A stretch of DNA of 64,000 bases from Rhizobium leguminosarum (GCF_017876795.1 NZ_JAGIOR010000006.1:1-64000); one strand, 5' to 3'. Shown: positions 23,808-34,199, numbered from the stretch's first letter. A program made the numbers and translations. The notes: generated by a model from the sequence alone, not told the origin.

Positions 23808-24755
23808 TTAAGCTCGCGAAATGTGTGCCACCCATCTCGTGTCCCCGCAGGGCGTCGCATTCCGGAAGTCGCGCCACGTCTGGGGCGTCGCTGGCGTGAT
23901 GAGCGACGCCTCCTGTGGGGCGGGGCCGAAGGGCTCCGGTTCGTGCGCAACAGCGCCCCGCGCAGAATCCATACCGTTGAGAATGTCGGACACGTATTGC
24001 AGCGTTTCCTGGAAGGGCGGGATCGCGCCGTATTTCCGCACGGCAGCGGGACCGGTGTTATAGGCTGCGAGAGCAAGCTCGGGTGAACCGAACTGATGGA
24101 GCATCTCGGCAAGGTATCGCGCGGCGCCCTCGAGATTGTCCCGGGCCGAAAAGGCGTCGCAGACGCCGAGTCCTCGGGCGGTGTCTGGCATTAACTGCCC
24201 CAGTCCTTTGGCGCCTGCAGGGGATACGGCTTCGGGATCGAAGTTACTTTCCCGGTGAATCATGGTAGTGAAAAGCGATACAAACGATTGTCGGTCTAGC
24301 CTTGCGTGTGCTACCCCGGCGGCACCTGCATACTTGCGACCGACCTCGAGTGTCAGCCTTCGCATGCGGGTTTGTCGCGCTGATAGCTTCGTCGACAGCA
24401 TGCGAGGTTTGGGTAACATTAAACGGTTTTCCATGAGCCTCTCCGCTTTGATAGCCCCTGTTTTGTAGGGCCTACTGCCTCCATACGCGATGGCAGGCGC
24501 GTCCAAGACCACCGAGGTGGTGGCCTGATAGTTTGCCACCGCTGCGAAAGAAGCATTGGAGGAATTTGTGGCAGAGATCGTGGGATTGTCGGCGCTACTT
24601 GCCTCCGGCGGCGCGTCCGCAGACACGTCGCCAATCGGTACGATCATGTCATTACCAAGTTGTTCAAATACTGCTGCGAGGGCGGGAACTGGCCTCCCAA
24701 CCAGCATCGAGAGAAACGCGAGCGCCGCCATCTCCTTAAGACACGATTTTTTTAC
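23808..24755 (-). CDS. virB1: VirB1 lytic transglycosylase
   Basis: This 315-residue periplasmic lytic transglycosylase opens peptidoglycan for channel assembly. A signal peptide (KKSCLKEMAALAFLSMLVGR to ALA) precedes a variable region and an SLT domain (about residues 155-270) with the catalytic Glu in HRESNFDP and the motifs GAKGLGQLMPDTA and ALAAYNTGPAAV. The start is taken as GTG 24755, because AGAGGAGG lies 7 bases upstream; an ATG at 24785 lies before that ribosome site. Confidence 0.92.
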   Translation of the reverse strand, partial: VKKSCLKEMAALAFLSMLVGRPVPALAAVFEQLGNDMIVPIGDVSADAPPEASSADNPTISATNSSNASFAAVANYQATTSVVLDAPAIAYGGSRPYKTGAIKAERLMENRLMLPKPRMLSTKLSARQTRMRRLTLEVGRKYAGAAGVAHARLDRQSFVSLFTTMIHRESNFDPEAVSPAGAKGLGQLMPDTARGLGVCDAFSARDNLEGAARYLAEMLHQFGSPELALAAYNTGPAAVRKYGAIPPFQETLQYVSDILNGMDSARGAVAHEPEPFGPAPQEASLITPATPQTWRDFRNATPCGDTRWVAHISRA

Positions 24756-24858
24756 GGCGCATCCTCCTCTTTCTTTTAAGGGCATGGCATCAAGTCCTGA
24801 CGGATATGCGGTGCGATCGAATCTGTTGTCTGGCCGCAGAATTGCTATGTATAATGTG

Positions 24859-24914
24859 ATTATATACGGCGATGCCTGCGATAAATGTCAACGTATCCGA
24901 GCGTTGCAATTGTA
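24859..24914 (-). promoter_or_regulatory. vir-box-like site and promoter of virB
   Basis: On the minus strand, 24914-24903 reads TACAATTGCAAC, which matches 11 of 12 positions of the Agrobacterium vir box TNCAATTGAAAY. The site is nearly palindromic and scores equally on the other strand. Eleven bases downstream is TTGACA (24891-24886). TATATA or TATAAT-like sequences follow near 24866-24859, at 19-21 bp spacing. Wide spacing fits activator dependence. The site lies about 150 bases before virB1, and VirG is encoded at 28 kb. Confidence 0.65.
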
Positions 24915-25077
24915 ATATGGCTACTGCGGTCAGTTCACGCGTCGAGCTCGGGACTCTTCATGCAGGGCAGCAGACTTCCCAATATTGCGGGCGCGCGATA
25001 CTGGACGGGCGGGGGAGAAATCGACGACGTATCGACTCCCGTACCTTCGGCCCATTACTACAAATGCAATGACGTGG

Positions 25078-25200
25078 TGCTCCGAAACCCGCGACGTCAC
25101 CAAGGCAAAGCCGGCCGAACTGGTGCGCGCCGGTCTCGTGCAGGTCCTTGAGGGCCGGCATTGCTTCCGCAATCTGACCGTAGAGGAAAATCTCATTGCC
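25078..25200 (+). pseudogene. livF-like ABC transporter ATPase fragment
   Basis: The plus strand encodes about 40 residues of a branched-chain amino-acid transporter ATPase (TRDVTKAKPAELVRAGLVQV, then LEGRHCFRNLTVEENLIAG). This is the region between Walker A and the ABC signature in LivF proteins. Both ends are cut; the right end abuts an IS6 remnant. It is a chromosomal-type fragment carried by transposition. Confidence 0.75.
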
Positions 25201-25204
25201 GGCA

Positions 25205-25412
25205 CCACCTCGTCCAAATGCCAGATATCCTTTCGCGCCGGCTTCTTTCTGCGCAACTGCTTTGCGTAAGCCGCCCCGAATTTGCGACCCCATCGCCGTA
25301 TCGTTTCGTACGACACGACGATGCCGCGCTCCAGCAGCATCTCCTCGACCAGCCGCAGGCTCAAAGGGAACCGCAGCCAGACCGCACGGGCGATATCGAT
25401 GGTGGAAAGCGG
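25205..25412 (-). pseudogene. IS6-family transposase N-terminal fragment
   Basis: The minus strand reads STIDIARAVWLRFPLSLRLV, EEMLLERGIVVSYETIRRWG, RKFGAAYAKQLRRKKPARKD and IWHLDEVV. This is the N-terminal half of an IS6-family transposase up to the first catalytic Asp. It then runs into the livF-like fragment. Only about 65 codons remain. Confidence 0.8.
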
Positions 25413-25489
25413 TGGTTCTTGTAACTGATGGTCGGAGAGCTCATCTCAGTCGATTTATCCCACAACCGTTAAGCTGCGGACAACGTGAC

Positions 25490-26047
<558 letters not shown>

Positions 26048-26279
26048 TGACGGTCGTCCGCGAACGAGGAATTCTATCGGTCGTGTGTCAGGCCTCTTGA
26101 TGTGGCCTGGTTAGCCACGGGCCGGGATGCAGTTCGAAGAACAGGGGCCACATCGGTTCAGAGAGCTTTGTGCTCGAGCGCCGGGACTGGTTTACCCCAT
26201 TCTGAACATTGAAGTCCTTTCCGCATCGTTCCGTCAGTCGATCTTCCCACCGGGGCTTGTCACCCCAGGCGTCACCGCA

Positions 26280-26554
26280 TTGCCTTTCGAGAAAGGCAGT
26301 GGATCATGCCGTTCTGTAATTCTGCTCTCTCGTCATCATTGCCCAAATGATGCGCGCCATCTTGTTGGCGAGCGCGACAGCCGCGACCATTCGAGGCTTT
26401 CGGCCCAGAATGCCCCAGCCAATTGTCCGGTAGCACGCCCTTGCGCACGATCCAGCGGACTAAGCTCATCGCTCCGACGATGAGCAGCTTGCGAATATCA
26501 GTTTGCCCCATCTTGCTGTCCGCCAGTGGAATGCTGCCGGGGCACGAGGCCGAG
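26280..26554 (-). pseudogene. IS110-family transposase C-terminal fragment
   Basis: The minus strand encodes GLVPRQHSTGG, MGQTDIRKLLIVGAMSLVRW and, after a frameshift, the equivalent of RQQDGAHHLGNDDE. This is the C-terminal helix-hairpin-helix region of IS110-family transposases, with a small deletion and a frameshift. The N-terminal part is lost where the IS3-family element begins at 26555. Confidence 0.75.
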
Positions 26555-26618
26555 TGACCTTGCCCCGTTGAAATAATCCATTTTGAAGTAAGCTCTGGCC
26601 CATTGAGAGGACCAGAGA

Positions 26619-26885
26619 ATGAAGCGCAACCGTTTCACAGACGAACAGATCATCGGCATTCTGAAGGAGCACGAGGCTGGCACGCCGGTCTCGGAGCTTT
26701 GCCGCAAGCATGGCGTCAGCGATGCTAGCATCTATAAATGGAAGGCCAAATTCGGCGGCATGGAGGTATCCGAAGCCAAGCGGCTGAAGACCCTGGAGGA
26801 CGAGAACACGAAGCTGAAGCGGCTTCTGGCAGATGCCATGCTCGACAATGCCGCTTTGAAAGACCTTTTGGGAAAGAAGTGGTGA
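26619..26885 (+). CDS. IS3-family OrfA
   Basis: This 88-residue IS3-family OrfA has a helix-turn-helix (RFTDEQIIGILKEHEAGTPV, CRKHGVSDASIYKWKAKFGG) and a C-terminal leucine zipper (LKTLEDENTKLKRLLADAML). It binds the element ends and normally joins OrfB by frameshifting. It appears intact; its stop overlaps the presumed GTG of orfB. Confidence 0.92.
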   Translation: MKRNRFTDEQIIGILKEHEAGTPVSELCRKHGVSDASIYKWKAKFGGMEVSEAKRLKTLEDENTKLKRLLADAMLDNAALKDLLGKKW

Positions 26886-27801
26886 CGCCCGCGGCCAAGC
26901 GGAAAGCTGTCGCGCATCTGATGAGCCATCATGAGATGAGCGAACGGCGGGCGTGTAAAGCCATTGGTTTTTGCCGAATGACGGTCCGTTACGAGACCAG
27001 GCGCGACGATGATCATGAGCTTCGCGAGCGAATGAAGGCGTTGGCGCATGAACGCCGCCGCTTTGGATATCGACGCATTCATGTGCTGCTCCGGCGGGAG
27101 GGTCACCTCGTGAACCACAAGAGGCTCTTCCGGCTCTATCGGGAGGAGAAACTGACGGTGCGCAAGCGCGGCGGTCGCAAGCGAGCGATAGGCACGCGAG
27201 CGCCGATGCTGGTGCCGATGGTGGCCAATGATCGTTGGTCGCTAGACTTCGTGTCGGATCAGTTCACCGATGGGCGCAGGTTGCGGATTCTGACCGTCGT
27301 CGATGATTGCACGAGGGAGTGCCTGACGCCGATACATCGCTTTCCGGTCTTCGCGTCGCACGGGAGCTTGACCGGATTATCGAGGAGCGCGGCAAGCCGA
27401 GGATGATCGTCAGCGACAACGGCAGCGAGTTCACCAGCAACGCGATCCTGCAATGGGCGGACCGGACCAAGGTTGACTGGCATTACATTGCGCCTGGCAA
27501 GCCTATCCAGAACGCTTTTATCGAAAGCTTCAACGGGCGGCTGCGAGACGAATTCTTGAATGAAACTCTGTTCTCGTCGCTTGCTCACGCCCGGTCTGCG
27601 CTTTCAAACTGGCGTAGCGATTACAACGATCAACGCCCGCATTCAGGCCTTGGCTGGCTGACACCGGCCGAATTCGCTCAGACACTCAACCCGCGACGTG
27701 ATGCGGTGCTGCGCAGCCGAAATGGCTCCGCACCGCAACCCGCCGCTACCGAACCAACAACAGCAACCAAAAACCGCTGGAGCGAACTCAAAACTGGATA
27801 A
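26882..27801 (+). pseudogene. IS3-family OrfB transposase, frameshifted
   Basis: The first frame encodes VTPAAKRKAVAHLMSHHEMS, an HTH_21 region (RRFGYRRIHVLLRREGHLVN) and the first catalytic Asp (RWSLDFVSDQF) up to [10 protein letters not shown]. Near 27325-27340 the frame breaks. The second frame continues with [40 protein letters not shown] and [20 protein letters not shown]. All of DDE is present, but it is split, consistent with a small deletion. The element is probably inactive on its own. Confidence 0.88.
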
Positions 27802-27862
27802 AACTTGGGGGCAAGGTCATCAGCCACGAAGACGGACATACGGTCTTACGGTAAACCCCTTA

Positions 27863-27985
27863 CCGGACGCTATAACCGTCATCGCGCAACTGCCCTCATG
27901 GTTCGAACACCACAATACCCTTCACCCGCATAAGGCATTGGGGTATCGCTCGCCTCGTGAGTTCTTAAACCGTCAAACAGAAACC
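27863..27985 (+). pseudogene. IS3-family OrfB C-terminal scrap
   Basis: Plus-strand residues VIAQLPSWFEHHNTLHPHKA and LGYRSPREFLNRQTE match the end of IS3-family (IS2-like) OrfB proteins (YNxxxPHKALGYRSPREF). Nothing else of that element remains. It ends 17 bases before the virG stop. Confidence 0.7.
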
Positions 27986-28001
27986 CGATCCTGTCCGGTT
28001 T

Positions 28002-28739
28002 TTAAGGGGCAACTCCACCATCTCGTTCGACAGGAAGTGCGAATACATAGCCGCGTCCGCGCTGGGTTAATATCATGCTTGGCGAGCTCGCGTCTAATTC
28101 GAGTTTTTTTCGGAGCCTCAAGATCTGAACATCAATGCTCCGGTCAAAAATGTCTTCATGAAGCCGTGTTGATAGTAGCAGATGCTCGCGAGCTAACGGA
28201 ATCTGAGGCTTATCTAAAAAGGCCACGAGCAACGCGTGTTCGACGTTGGTTAGCCGAACCTCCTCTCCTCTCGGATTATGGAGCTCGCGAGTTTTGGAGC
28301 GAAGTTTCCAGCCACCAAACCGGTAGGTAACCCCAACTCGCCTGCGACGGCCATAATCGCTTTCCTGGCGCCTAAGCACAGCGTTAATCCGAGCTACGAG
28401 TTCTTGAAGCCCCAAGGGCTTTGTAACGTAGTCATCTGCGCCCAGATCCAGCCCTTTGATGCGATCGATCTCCTCTTTGCGCTGCCCGCTGGCAATAATT
28501 ACCGGCACGTCAGATCGTTCGCGAAGTTCACGTAGTACTTGAAGTCCGTCTTCAGAACCGAGCACGAGATCCAGGAGAATCAGATCAGGTGTTCTAGCGT
28601 CGACAAACCGGAGCAGTCCTCGCCCGGTTGCCGAAGAAAGGACTTTCATACCCTTTTCCCGAAGATAGTCAGACACCATAGAAATCACATCGGCGTCATC
28701 ATCTACAATCACAATCGTAGGGGCAGCGTGAATGGGCAT
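28002..28739 (-). CDS. virG: VirG-like OmpR-family response regulator
   Basis: This 245-residue regulator has an intact receiver (acidic residues 13-15, phospho-acceptor Asp57 in DLILLDLVLG, Lys107 in YVTKPLG) and a winged-helix DNA-binding domain. The latter contains VEHALLVAFLDKPQIPLARE and DRSIDVQILRLRKKLE, close to VirG. The start has TAGGAGG upstream. It probably activates the virB operon through the vir-box-like site at 24.9 kb; a full virA is not in the window. KdpE/OmpR-type regulators are the alternative. Confidence 0.85.
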   Translation of the reverse strand: MPIHAAPTIVIVDDDADVISMVSDYLREKGMKVLSSATGRGLLRFVDARTPDLILLDLVLGSEDGLQVLRELRERSDVPVIIASGQRKEEIDRIKGLDLGADDYVTKPLGLQELVARINAVLRRQESDYGRRRRVGVTYRFGGWKLRSKTRELHNPRGEEVRLTNVEHALLVAFLDKPQIPLAREHLLLSTRLHEDIFDRSIDVQILRLRKKLELDASSPSMILTQRGRGYVFALPVERDGGVAP

Positions 28740-28760
28740 TGTAGCAATTCCTCCTAAGGT

Positions 28761-29390
28761 TCACACTCGGGTGATAGGGCCCTGCAACAGCAGGACGACG
28801 AGATACCGTTCATTTAGACGGCTCATCGCGGTGAGTTTCGGCTCAGCCAATACGGACGCAAGATGCTTTGTCACGAGCGCACCGAGAACCGCGCTGACAT
28901 TGGTGCTGCCACGGCTGAATCCGATTCCCGTCTTATTGCCGATGTCGTAACAAGCCTTTTTCCCACAGCCTAACAACCAACTTTGAAATTGCCGATTTCA
29001 CTAAAATCGCAGAGGTTGACGCCCGGCTTCTTCATGGCTCTTCGGGAGACCTCCGCTACGCGCGCACCCAAATTAACCTGCAACGACTCGGTGACCGCGA
29101 TTTATTGATAATCCGCGCATCGGCGCCAAGAAATTGCTCCATAGTCTTCATTCGGTTGACGATCTCAGCATTGGGTGCCGCACCAGCTCTAGGCTGCGCC
29201 GCGCGAGTGTACCGCTAATGTTAATGTCCCCCACTGTGATCCTGCTCGATCTGGCAACGGCAGAAAGTGGCGATAGCAAGTGACCACGCACAGGGAGTGT
29301 CGAGGTAACGGAAACGACCGAATTCGGGGTGTTGATGACGATCCGCCGCAGATCGTCACTGGGATGATTGTTGCGAACGCTGTTCAAGGC
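28761..29390 (-). pseudogene. decayed secretin (CpaC/RhcC-like) gene
   Basis: Scattered minus-strand fragments follow the order of a secretin. First comes RRIVINTPNSVVSVTSTLPV with SRITVGDINISGT (N-terminal secretin domain, near 29340-29200). Next is LGARVAEVSRRAMKKPGVNL (near 29070-29010). Last is NVSAVLGALVTKHLASVLAE, PKLTAMS (near 28900-28820). Stops and frame changes separate the pieces. The secretin could come from a Tad pilus or a type III system; its position next to ttsI is suggestive but not decisive. Confidence 0.6.
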
Positions 29391-29436
29391 TGTTGTTGCT
29401 CTTCTGTTCTACCAACTCCGGCTGAAGCCGTCTCAG

Positions 29437-30099
29437 TCAATTCGAGGACGTAGCCGATCCACGTGTGGTCTTGATGCTTATCGTTGCAGCGGACTTAGTC
29501 AAATGTCCGCGTAGGCGATAGATTCCGACTTCGAGTGCGTTGGCTGAGACCTCGTGGTTGAACGCATAGACACTGTCTTCCAGCTGATCGCGAGGCGCAG
29601 TTCGGCCGGCGCGGTTGAGTAGATGCTCAAGAATGGTCAGTTCGCGGCGCGCGATCTTTAACGGTCGACCAGCAACGCAAGTCTGTCGGCTAATGGGATC
29701 GAAGGTGAGATTGCCAAATTCGAGTATGGGGTCGGTCACCTGTGTTGATCGACGCAGAACGGCTCGCATTCTGGCAACGAGCTCATCACCAGAGACGGGT
29801 TTTGGCAGGAAATCGTCTGCGCCACCGTTGAAAATCGCAATTCGCCTGTCGCGATCGTTGAGGTCACTCATAATAATAGCAGGAATTGAATGCCCGTCGC
29901 GCCTCAACTGCCTCAACCAATCTAAGCTATCACCGTCCGGCAGGGTGAGCTCTAGCAGCATGATTTCATAGCTTACGAAACAAATGGCAGTCGACGCTTC
30001 TTCTAGGGTACGGGCCACGTCAACGGCGAAACCGCACTGCGCGAGCGCTCCTCGCACCGAGCGAGTGAGATCGGTATGATCAACGAGTAGCGTTCGCAC
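29437..30099 (-). pseudogene. ttsI: TtsI-like type III secretion regulator, C-terminal frameshift
   Basis: This 220-residue OmpR-type regulator closely resembles rhizobial TtsI (TLLVDHTDLTRSVRGALAQC, NGGADDFLPKPVSGDELVAR, RRELTILEHLLNRAGRTAPR, EVSANALEVGIYRLRGHL). As known for TtsI, the phospho-acceptor Asp is absent: Glu50 stands in MLLELTLPDGD. Near 29458 the frame slips. The alternative frame restores IGYVLELTETASAGVGRTEE to a stop at 29384, so one base was probably lost from the wing of the DNA-binding domain. Activity is doubtful. TtsI normally binds tts boxes, and one lies upstream at 30.28 kb. Confidence 0.85.
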
Positions 30100-30278
30100 T
30101 TTCCCCTCCTATCAACGCACTTAAAGCCATTGGGACGTCTACGAACCTCAGGCCGCTCAACAAAAAATTCCACGTGCCACGTCTGTGATCTTTCTAGACG
30201 TCGATCTTCCTGCGTTCAGCCCTCGCAGTCGATAAGTCCGACGCCTCCGTCTGAAGAATCACATGCCATGAGTAGGAT

Positions 30279-30302
30279 GGTTAGCTTTCGAAAAGCTGAC
30301 GA
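30279..30302 (-). promoter_or_regulatory. tts box upstream of ttsI
   Basis: The minus strand reads TCGTCAGCTTTTCG then AAAGCTAACC. This matches the rhizobial tts-box core (GTCAGCTT, TCG, AAAGCTAAC) essentially perfectly. It points toward ttsI, whose ATG lies 180 bases downstream, with no other gene between. In known rhizobia ttsI is usually under a nod box; no convincing nod box was seen here, so autoregulation or a lost intervening gene are options. Confidence 0.8.
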
Positions 30303-31302
30303 ACCTCCCGACCCTTCATTTTGCGTTGGATCGATAAGGATTTTGGTAGGTTCTGGAGTTCTTAGCCACGTCGACGAGCGTGCCGACTAAAAAGTTGTAG
30401 ATGGCGATTGGCTATTAGGTTGAACACCCAATGTTCGCGCCACGTCAATGCAGCTTGCGAAGAACAGAAGGAACTATGGTTGCGATGAAGATGGTTTTGG
30501 CTGATGATGGCTACCAAGAAAATGCTGCTCAGATAGCGCCAAGATCGACAACCCTCACTTGCTTGCTGTTAAGTCCACCAACTTAGTATCCAGCCTTTTG
30601 CAGGATTGTTACATTCTATTGGTTGGATGTCTTCCATCCATGCTGTGGATTTGAGGTGTCCCCGATTTTGGGTAACCGATGTTCCCCTCCCACGTTGTCC
30701 TCGCCGTCTTAATCTGTGATCGACTTCCCATAGGTGACCGAAGGGAGTTTCTCCACGAAGAGTACATTGGAGGTTCTCACGACCAGGAAGTCTGGGCGTG
30801 AGGTTCACCGGCACTGGCCGGACTGAGTAAAGGCGCGATCATTTCGGAGAGCCTTCGGCCCGGCGCGATGGTAAATTAGGTGGCAGAGCAGTAGGTTGAA
30901 GCCGAACCACCTGTCCACTTGGAGAACTATGGCGCCAGGGCAAGTGGTTCTGCCCGCACCCGGAATCCCGATGGACTTTGCAACGGTGACTGTCGACCCA
31001 ACCGTTTCGGCGTCGCCGATCAAAAAGCCGGTCGCCCCCGAGATCATCGTAGGTTCCGTCACTATACGTCTGGAAGAAAGTCGTCTGTCAGGAGCAATAA
31101 TCTGGACTTGTTGACTGATTCGCCCATCAAGCCCTTCTTGGAAAGCCAATCCGTCGTTGACCAGTCAGAAGCCCTTCCAGGAGCTTTGGTGCATGAATGG
31201 GAATTGAACGATTTCTGGCTGTTGGGGGCTTTGGTGCCGGGATCAAATTTCAACATTTTGCATCTATGTGGCCGGGATCGAAAATAGGTTGATTGATCCC
31301 GC
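30303..31302. other. 1-kb region without recognisable genes
   Basis: No frame here shows a family signature, a good ribosome site or compact codon use. Open frames up to 114 codons occur on both strands near 30.8-31.15 kb but overlap one another and match nothing I know. It is probably decayed sequence between the ttsI region and the IS5-family insertion. Confidence 0.5.
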
Positions 31303-31590
31303 ATGCCGCATAAGCACAACGCCGCCCGTCGCCACCACATCGGTAAAATGAAGTTCAAAGTGACGAACTGGGCGGAGTATGAGGCGGGCCTTGGCCGCCG
31401 TGGCAGTTTAACCCTTTGGATAACGCCGGACGCGCTGGCGGGCTGGGCGGCTCCACCTCGCAAGACGCGTGGTGGCCAGCCTCTCTATTCGGATCTGGCG
31501 ATCGAAACTACGCTGATGCTGGGCATGGTCTTTGGGCTGCGTTTGCGCCAAAGCGAAGGGCTTTTGAGTTCGGTGTGCGGATTTCGGTGA
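31303..31590 (+). pseudogene. IS5-family transposase, 5' part (split by IS21)
   Basis: From ATG 31303 the frame encodes the N-terminal region of an IS5-family transposase (HKHNAARRHHIGKMKFKVTN, SLTLWITPDALAGW, LRLRQSEGLLSSV). At 31576 the IS21 element begins and the frame ends in foreign sequence. Joining 31575 to 34200 across the TTCGTG-type duplication (TTCGGTG) restores an uninterrupted frame of 332 codons. Confidence 0.92.
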
Positions 31591-31680
31591 ATCGGGACAG
31601 CCATTTCAGCAAGTCGCGGACAGGCATTTCGCTAAGTCGCGGACAGCGGGTTCGATCGAATTCCGCCTGCCTAGTTGCTG

Positions 31681-32457
31681 TTAGGGGTGATTGATTTCGT
31701 TTATTTCGGCGCCGGTCAAGAGCATTGGTGTTTTCCGCTTCCGCATGCTGTCGCCTTCGAGCGTTATGCGGTGTGCGTTATGAACAATACGGTCTAAGAT
31801 TGCGTCAGCTAAAGTGGCCTCTCCAATCATCTCATGCCAGGCAGCCACGGGAAGTTGAGCGGTGATCAGGGTCGACTTTCGTCGATATCGCTCCTCGAAT
31901 ATCTCTAGCAGATCAAGGCGCTGCCGGTCGTTCAAGGTGTGGGTTCCCCAATCATCGAGCACCAGGAGGTGAACCCGTGCAAGCTTGTCGATGAGGCGCG
32001 GAAAGCGCCCGTCCAGCCTGGCAAGCGCGAGGTCCTCAAACAACCGCGGCATACGAACGTAGAGGACCGAATAGTCGAGGCGGGCCGCTTGGCGTGCAAA
32101 AGCACAAGCAATCCACGTCTTGCCGGTCCCTGTCTGGCCGGTCAGGATCAGGTTCTCGTTCGCCTTCAGCCATGCACCTTGCGCCAGAGATAGGACGTTA
32201 CGGCGGTCCAGGCCGCGATGGGATCCAAAATCGATGTCTTCGATCGAAGCATTGGCGAACCGAAGTTTTGCGGTGGCGAGCCGGTTTGTCAGCCGGCGGT
32301 CAGTTCTTACGGCGATCTCCCGGTCAAGCATCAACCCCAGTCGTTCGTCGAAGCTAAGGTCATTTCCATGAGCTTGTTCGATAAGCTCGCGATAGGCCGT
32401 TGCCATGCCGGCAAGACCAAGCGTGTTCATCTGCTCCAGTGTCGGATGTGTCAGCAT
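31681..32457 (-). CDS. istB: IstB, IS21 helper ATPase
   Basis: This 258-residue AAA+ helper has Walker A GQTGTGKT near residue 109, Walker [10 protein letters not shown] and the family region LIEIF-like [40 protein letters not shown]. It controls target choice and activates IstA. It begins 12 bases after the istA stop and appears intact. Confidence 0.93.
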   Translation of the reverse strand: MLTHPTLEQMNTLGLAGMATAYRELIEQAHGNDLSFDERLGLMLDREIAVRTDRRLTNRLATAKLRFANASIEDIDFGSHRGLDRRNVLSLAQGAWLKANENLILTGQTGTGKTWIACAFARQAARLDYSVLYVRMPRLFEDLALARLDGRFPRLIDKLARVHLLVLDDWGTHTLNDRQRLDLLEIFEERYRRKSTLITAQLPVAAWHEMIGEATLADAILDRIVHNAHRITLEGDSMRKRKTPMLLTGAEINEINHP

Positions 32458-32469
32458 CTGATGTCCTCT

Positions 32470-34022
32470 TCATTGGTAGTAGGTTTTGCCGCGGATATTG
32501 CCGTGCGGCGGCGCCGGCTTCACGGCCTCGCTCATGGCCGGAGCCTGATCGAGACCAGATCTGAGAATGTTGGCAACAGACGAATAGCTCAGTGCGTTGA
32601 TGATCAGCGCCCGTTCGCAAGCCCGCTCCAGCCGGTCGGATTGGTAGCGGCGCGCCAGGGAGAGAACGCCTTGAGCGGACCGGTAGCCCTGTTCGGGATG
32701 TGGGCGGTCGCTGAGCAGACGTTCGATAAAAGTCGCCGTATTGGCCCCAACCTTCGCTGCTTCCCGGCGTAACGTGTGGGGTGTCGTGTTTGCGTAGCGC
32801 TGGTGCGCCTTGGGCATGTGTTGATTGACGGTGACGTGGCCTGAGCGCTGCGAACTCCGGATATGGCTGGCCACACGTCTGTGGTCAAAAAAGATCTCGA
32901 CAGTCCGATACGTTAGCCTGACATCTACCCGCTTTCCGATCAGTCCATGCGGCACGGAATAGAAGGTCTTCTCGACCTCGATATGGTAATCGGGATGGAC
33001 CTTGGCGGTCTTCCATTCCGCATACTCAAACGGCGTTGAAGGCAGCGGCTTGAGCTCAGAGCGCTCAACTTCATCGAACAAGGCGCGTCGAGATTTGCCA
33101 TACCGCCGCATAGTTCGGGTATTGAGGTCCTCGATCAAGGCGCTGATGCGGATATTGAGATCGACAAGGCTAAAGAACTGCTCGTTTCGAAGTCTGGCCA
33201 GGACCCATCTCTCGACGATTAAAACCGTCCCTTCAGCGGAGGGTTGTCGCGAGGATGCCGAGGGCGTGCCGGAACTACTGTTGTGTCGTAGTGCTCGGCG
33301 AAGGCGGCAAAGGTCGCATTCAATGTCGGTTCGAACCATAGCGCCTTGGCCACCGCCGCCTTGAGGTTGTCGCAGATCGTCGTCTTCGTCACGCCACCGA
33401 AGTAACTGAAGGCCCGCTGGTTTGCTTCGATCCAATCGGGCAGCTTCTGGCTGAAGCTGGCATAAGCGAACGTCAATTGAGTCGCGCTCAGCACCGCCAC
33501 ATAAATCTGTGCCGAGCGGATCTCGCCAGTAGATGGATCGATGATCGGGATCGTATGGCCGGCGTAGTCGCATTCCATCGCGACACCAGCAACGTGACGG
33601 CTGCGGTAGGTGGGCCTGGCTCGGCTTTCGTGATCGGCAAACCGGCCGCAAAACCATGTATAGCCATAGCCGTCCGGGTGAGCTTCCCGGTATTCCTGCC
33701 ACAGCAAATGGAGCGTGACGCCCTTGCGCTTCAGTTCGCTGGCCATCTTCGGCCAATTCGGCTCGACGGTATCGCGTGGAGGCCGTCCCATTCGCCGGAA
33801 TAGTCGATGCTCAAGAACATCGTCCTCGTCCAGGCCCGGAGGTAGCGGCCAGACGGCAAGCCCGGCTTCCTTTGCCCGCAGCAGGTACGTCGAAACCGAC
33901 GTCTTGCTCATCTTCAGCCGCTGAGAAACGGCACGTATCGATAATCCCTGCTCGAACGTCAGCCGCAGGATCGATCGGATATCCTTCACGTCGGTATGTC
34001 TCGCTTGCTTCCGCCTGGGCAT
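32470..34022 (-). pseudogene. istA: IstA, IS21 transposase, frameshifted
   Basis: The first frame (start ATG 34022) encodes an HTH (EQGLSIRAVSQRLKMSKTSV) and the catalytic core (MECDYAGHTIPIIDPSTGEI, TICDNLKAAVAKALWFEPTL) up to PARPRHPRDN. It then reaches a stop near 33220. A different frame continues as GTVLIVERWVLARLRNEQFF through SYSSVANILRSGLDQAP to 32470. The expected bridge (RDKAKVEGTVL) shows that a single frameshift separates them. Transposition would need readthrough or help in trans. Confidence 0.88.
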
Positions 34023-34199
34023 CTTGTCCTCGCTCAAACCACGAGGGCAAAGTGCCAGATCGGCGCACACGAAAATCGATCAAAATCTGTCGCGACACTG
34101 TCCGCGACTTTGTGAAATCACTGTCCCGTACTTAGTGAAATCGGTGTCCGCGACTTACTGAAATCCCTGTCCGTGACTTTGCGAAACCCGCATTCGGTG

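Larger units (their letters stand above)
26555..27819 (+). mobile_element. IS3-family element (IS407-like)
   Basis: Inverted repeats TGACCTTGCCCC (26555-26566) and GGGGCAAGGTCA (ending 27819) bound a 1,265-bp element with orfA and a broken orfB. Flanking bases CGAG and TCAG do not form a clear target duplication. Confidence 0.85.
31576..34192 (-). mobile_element. IS21-family element
   Basis: This 2,617-bp element has ends TGCGGATTTCG (31576) and the complement of TGCGGGTTTCG (ending 34192). Multiple terminal copies of a repeat around GTCGCGGACAG occur at both ends, as is usual for IS21. A 7-bp target duplication TTCGGTG flanks it (31569-31575 and 34193-34199). It carries istA (frameshifted) and istB on the minus strand. 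Confidence 0.92.

Noticed and set aside
26882..27801. Programmed frameshift in IS3 orfB
   Set aside because: IS3 elements frameshift between orfA and orfB, not in the middle of the catalytic core; the break looks like a mutation.
30300..30400. nod box upstream of ttsI
   Set aside because: Short pieces such as ATCGAT and ATCCA occur near 30320-30350, but not in the order and spacing of a nod box.
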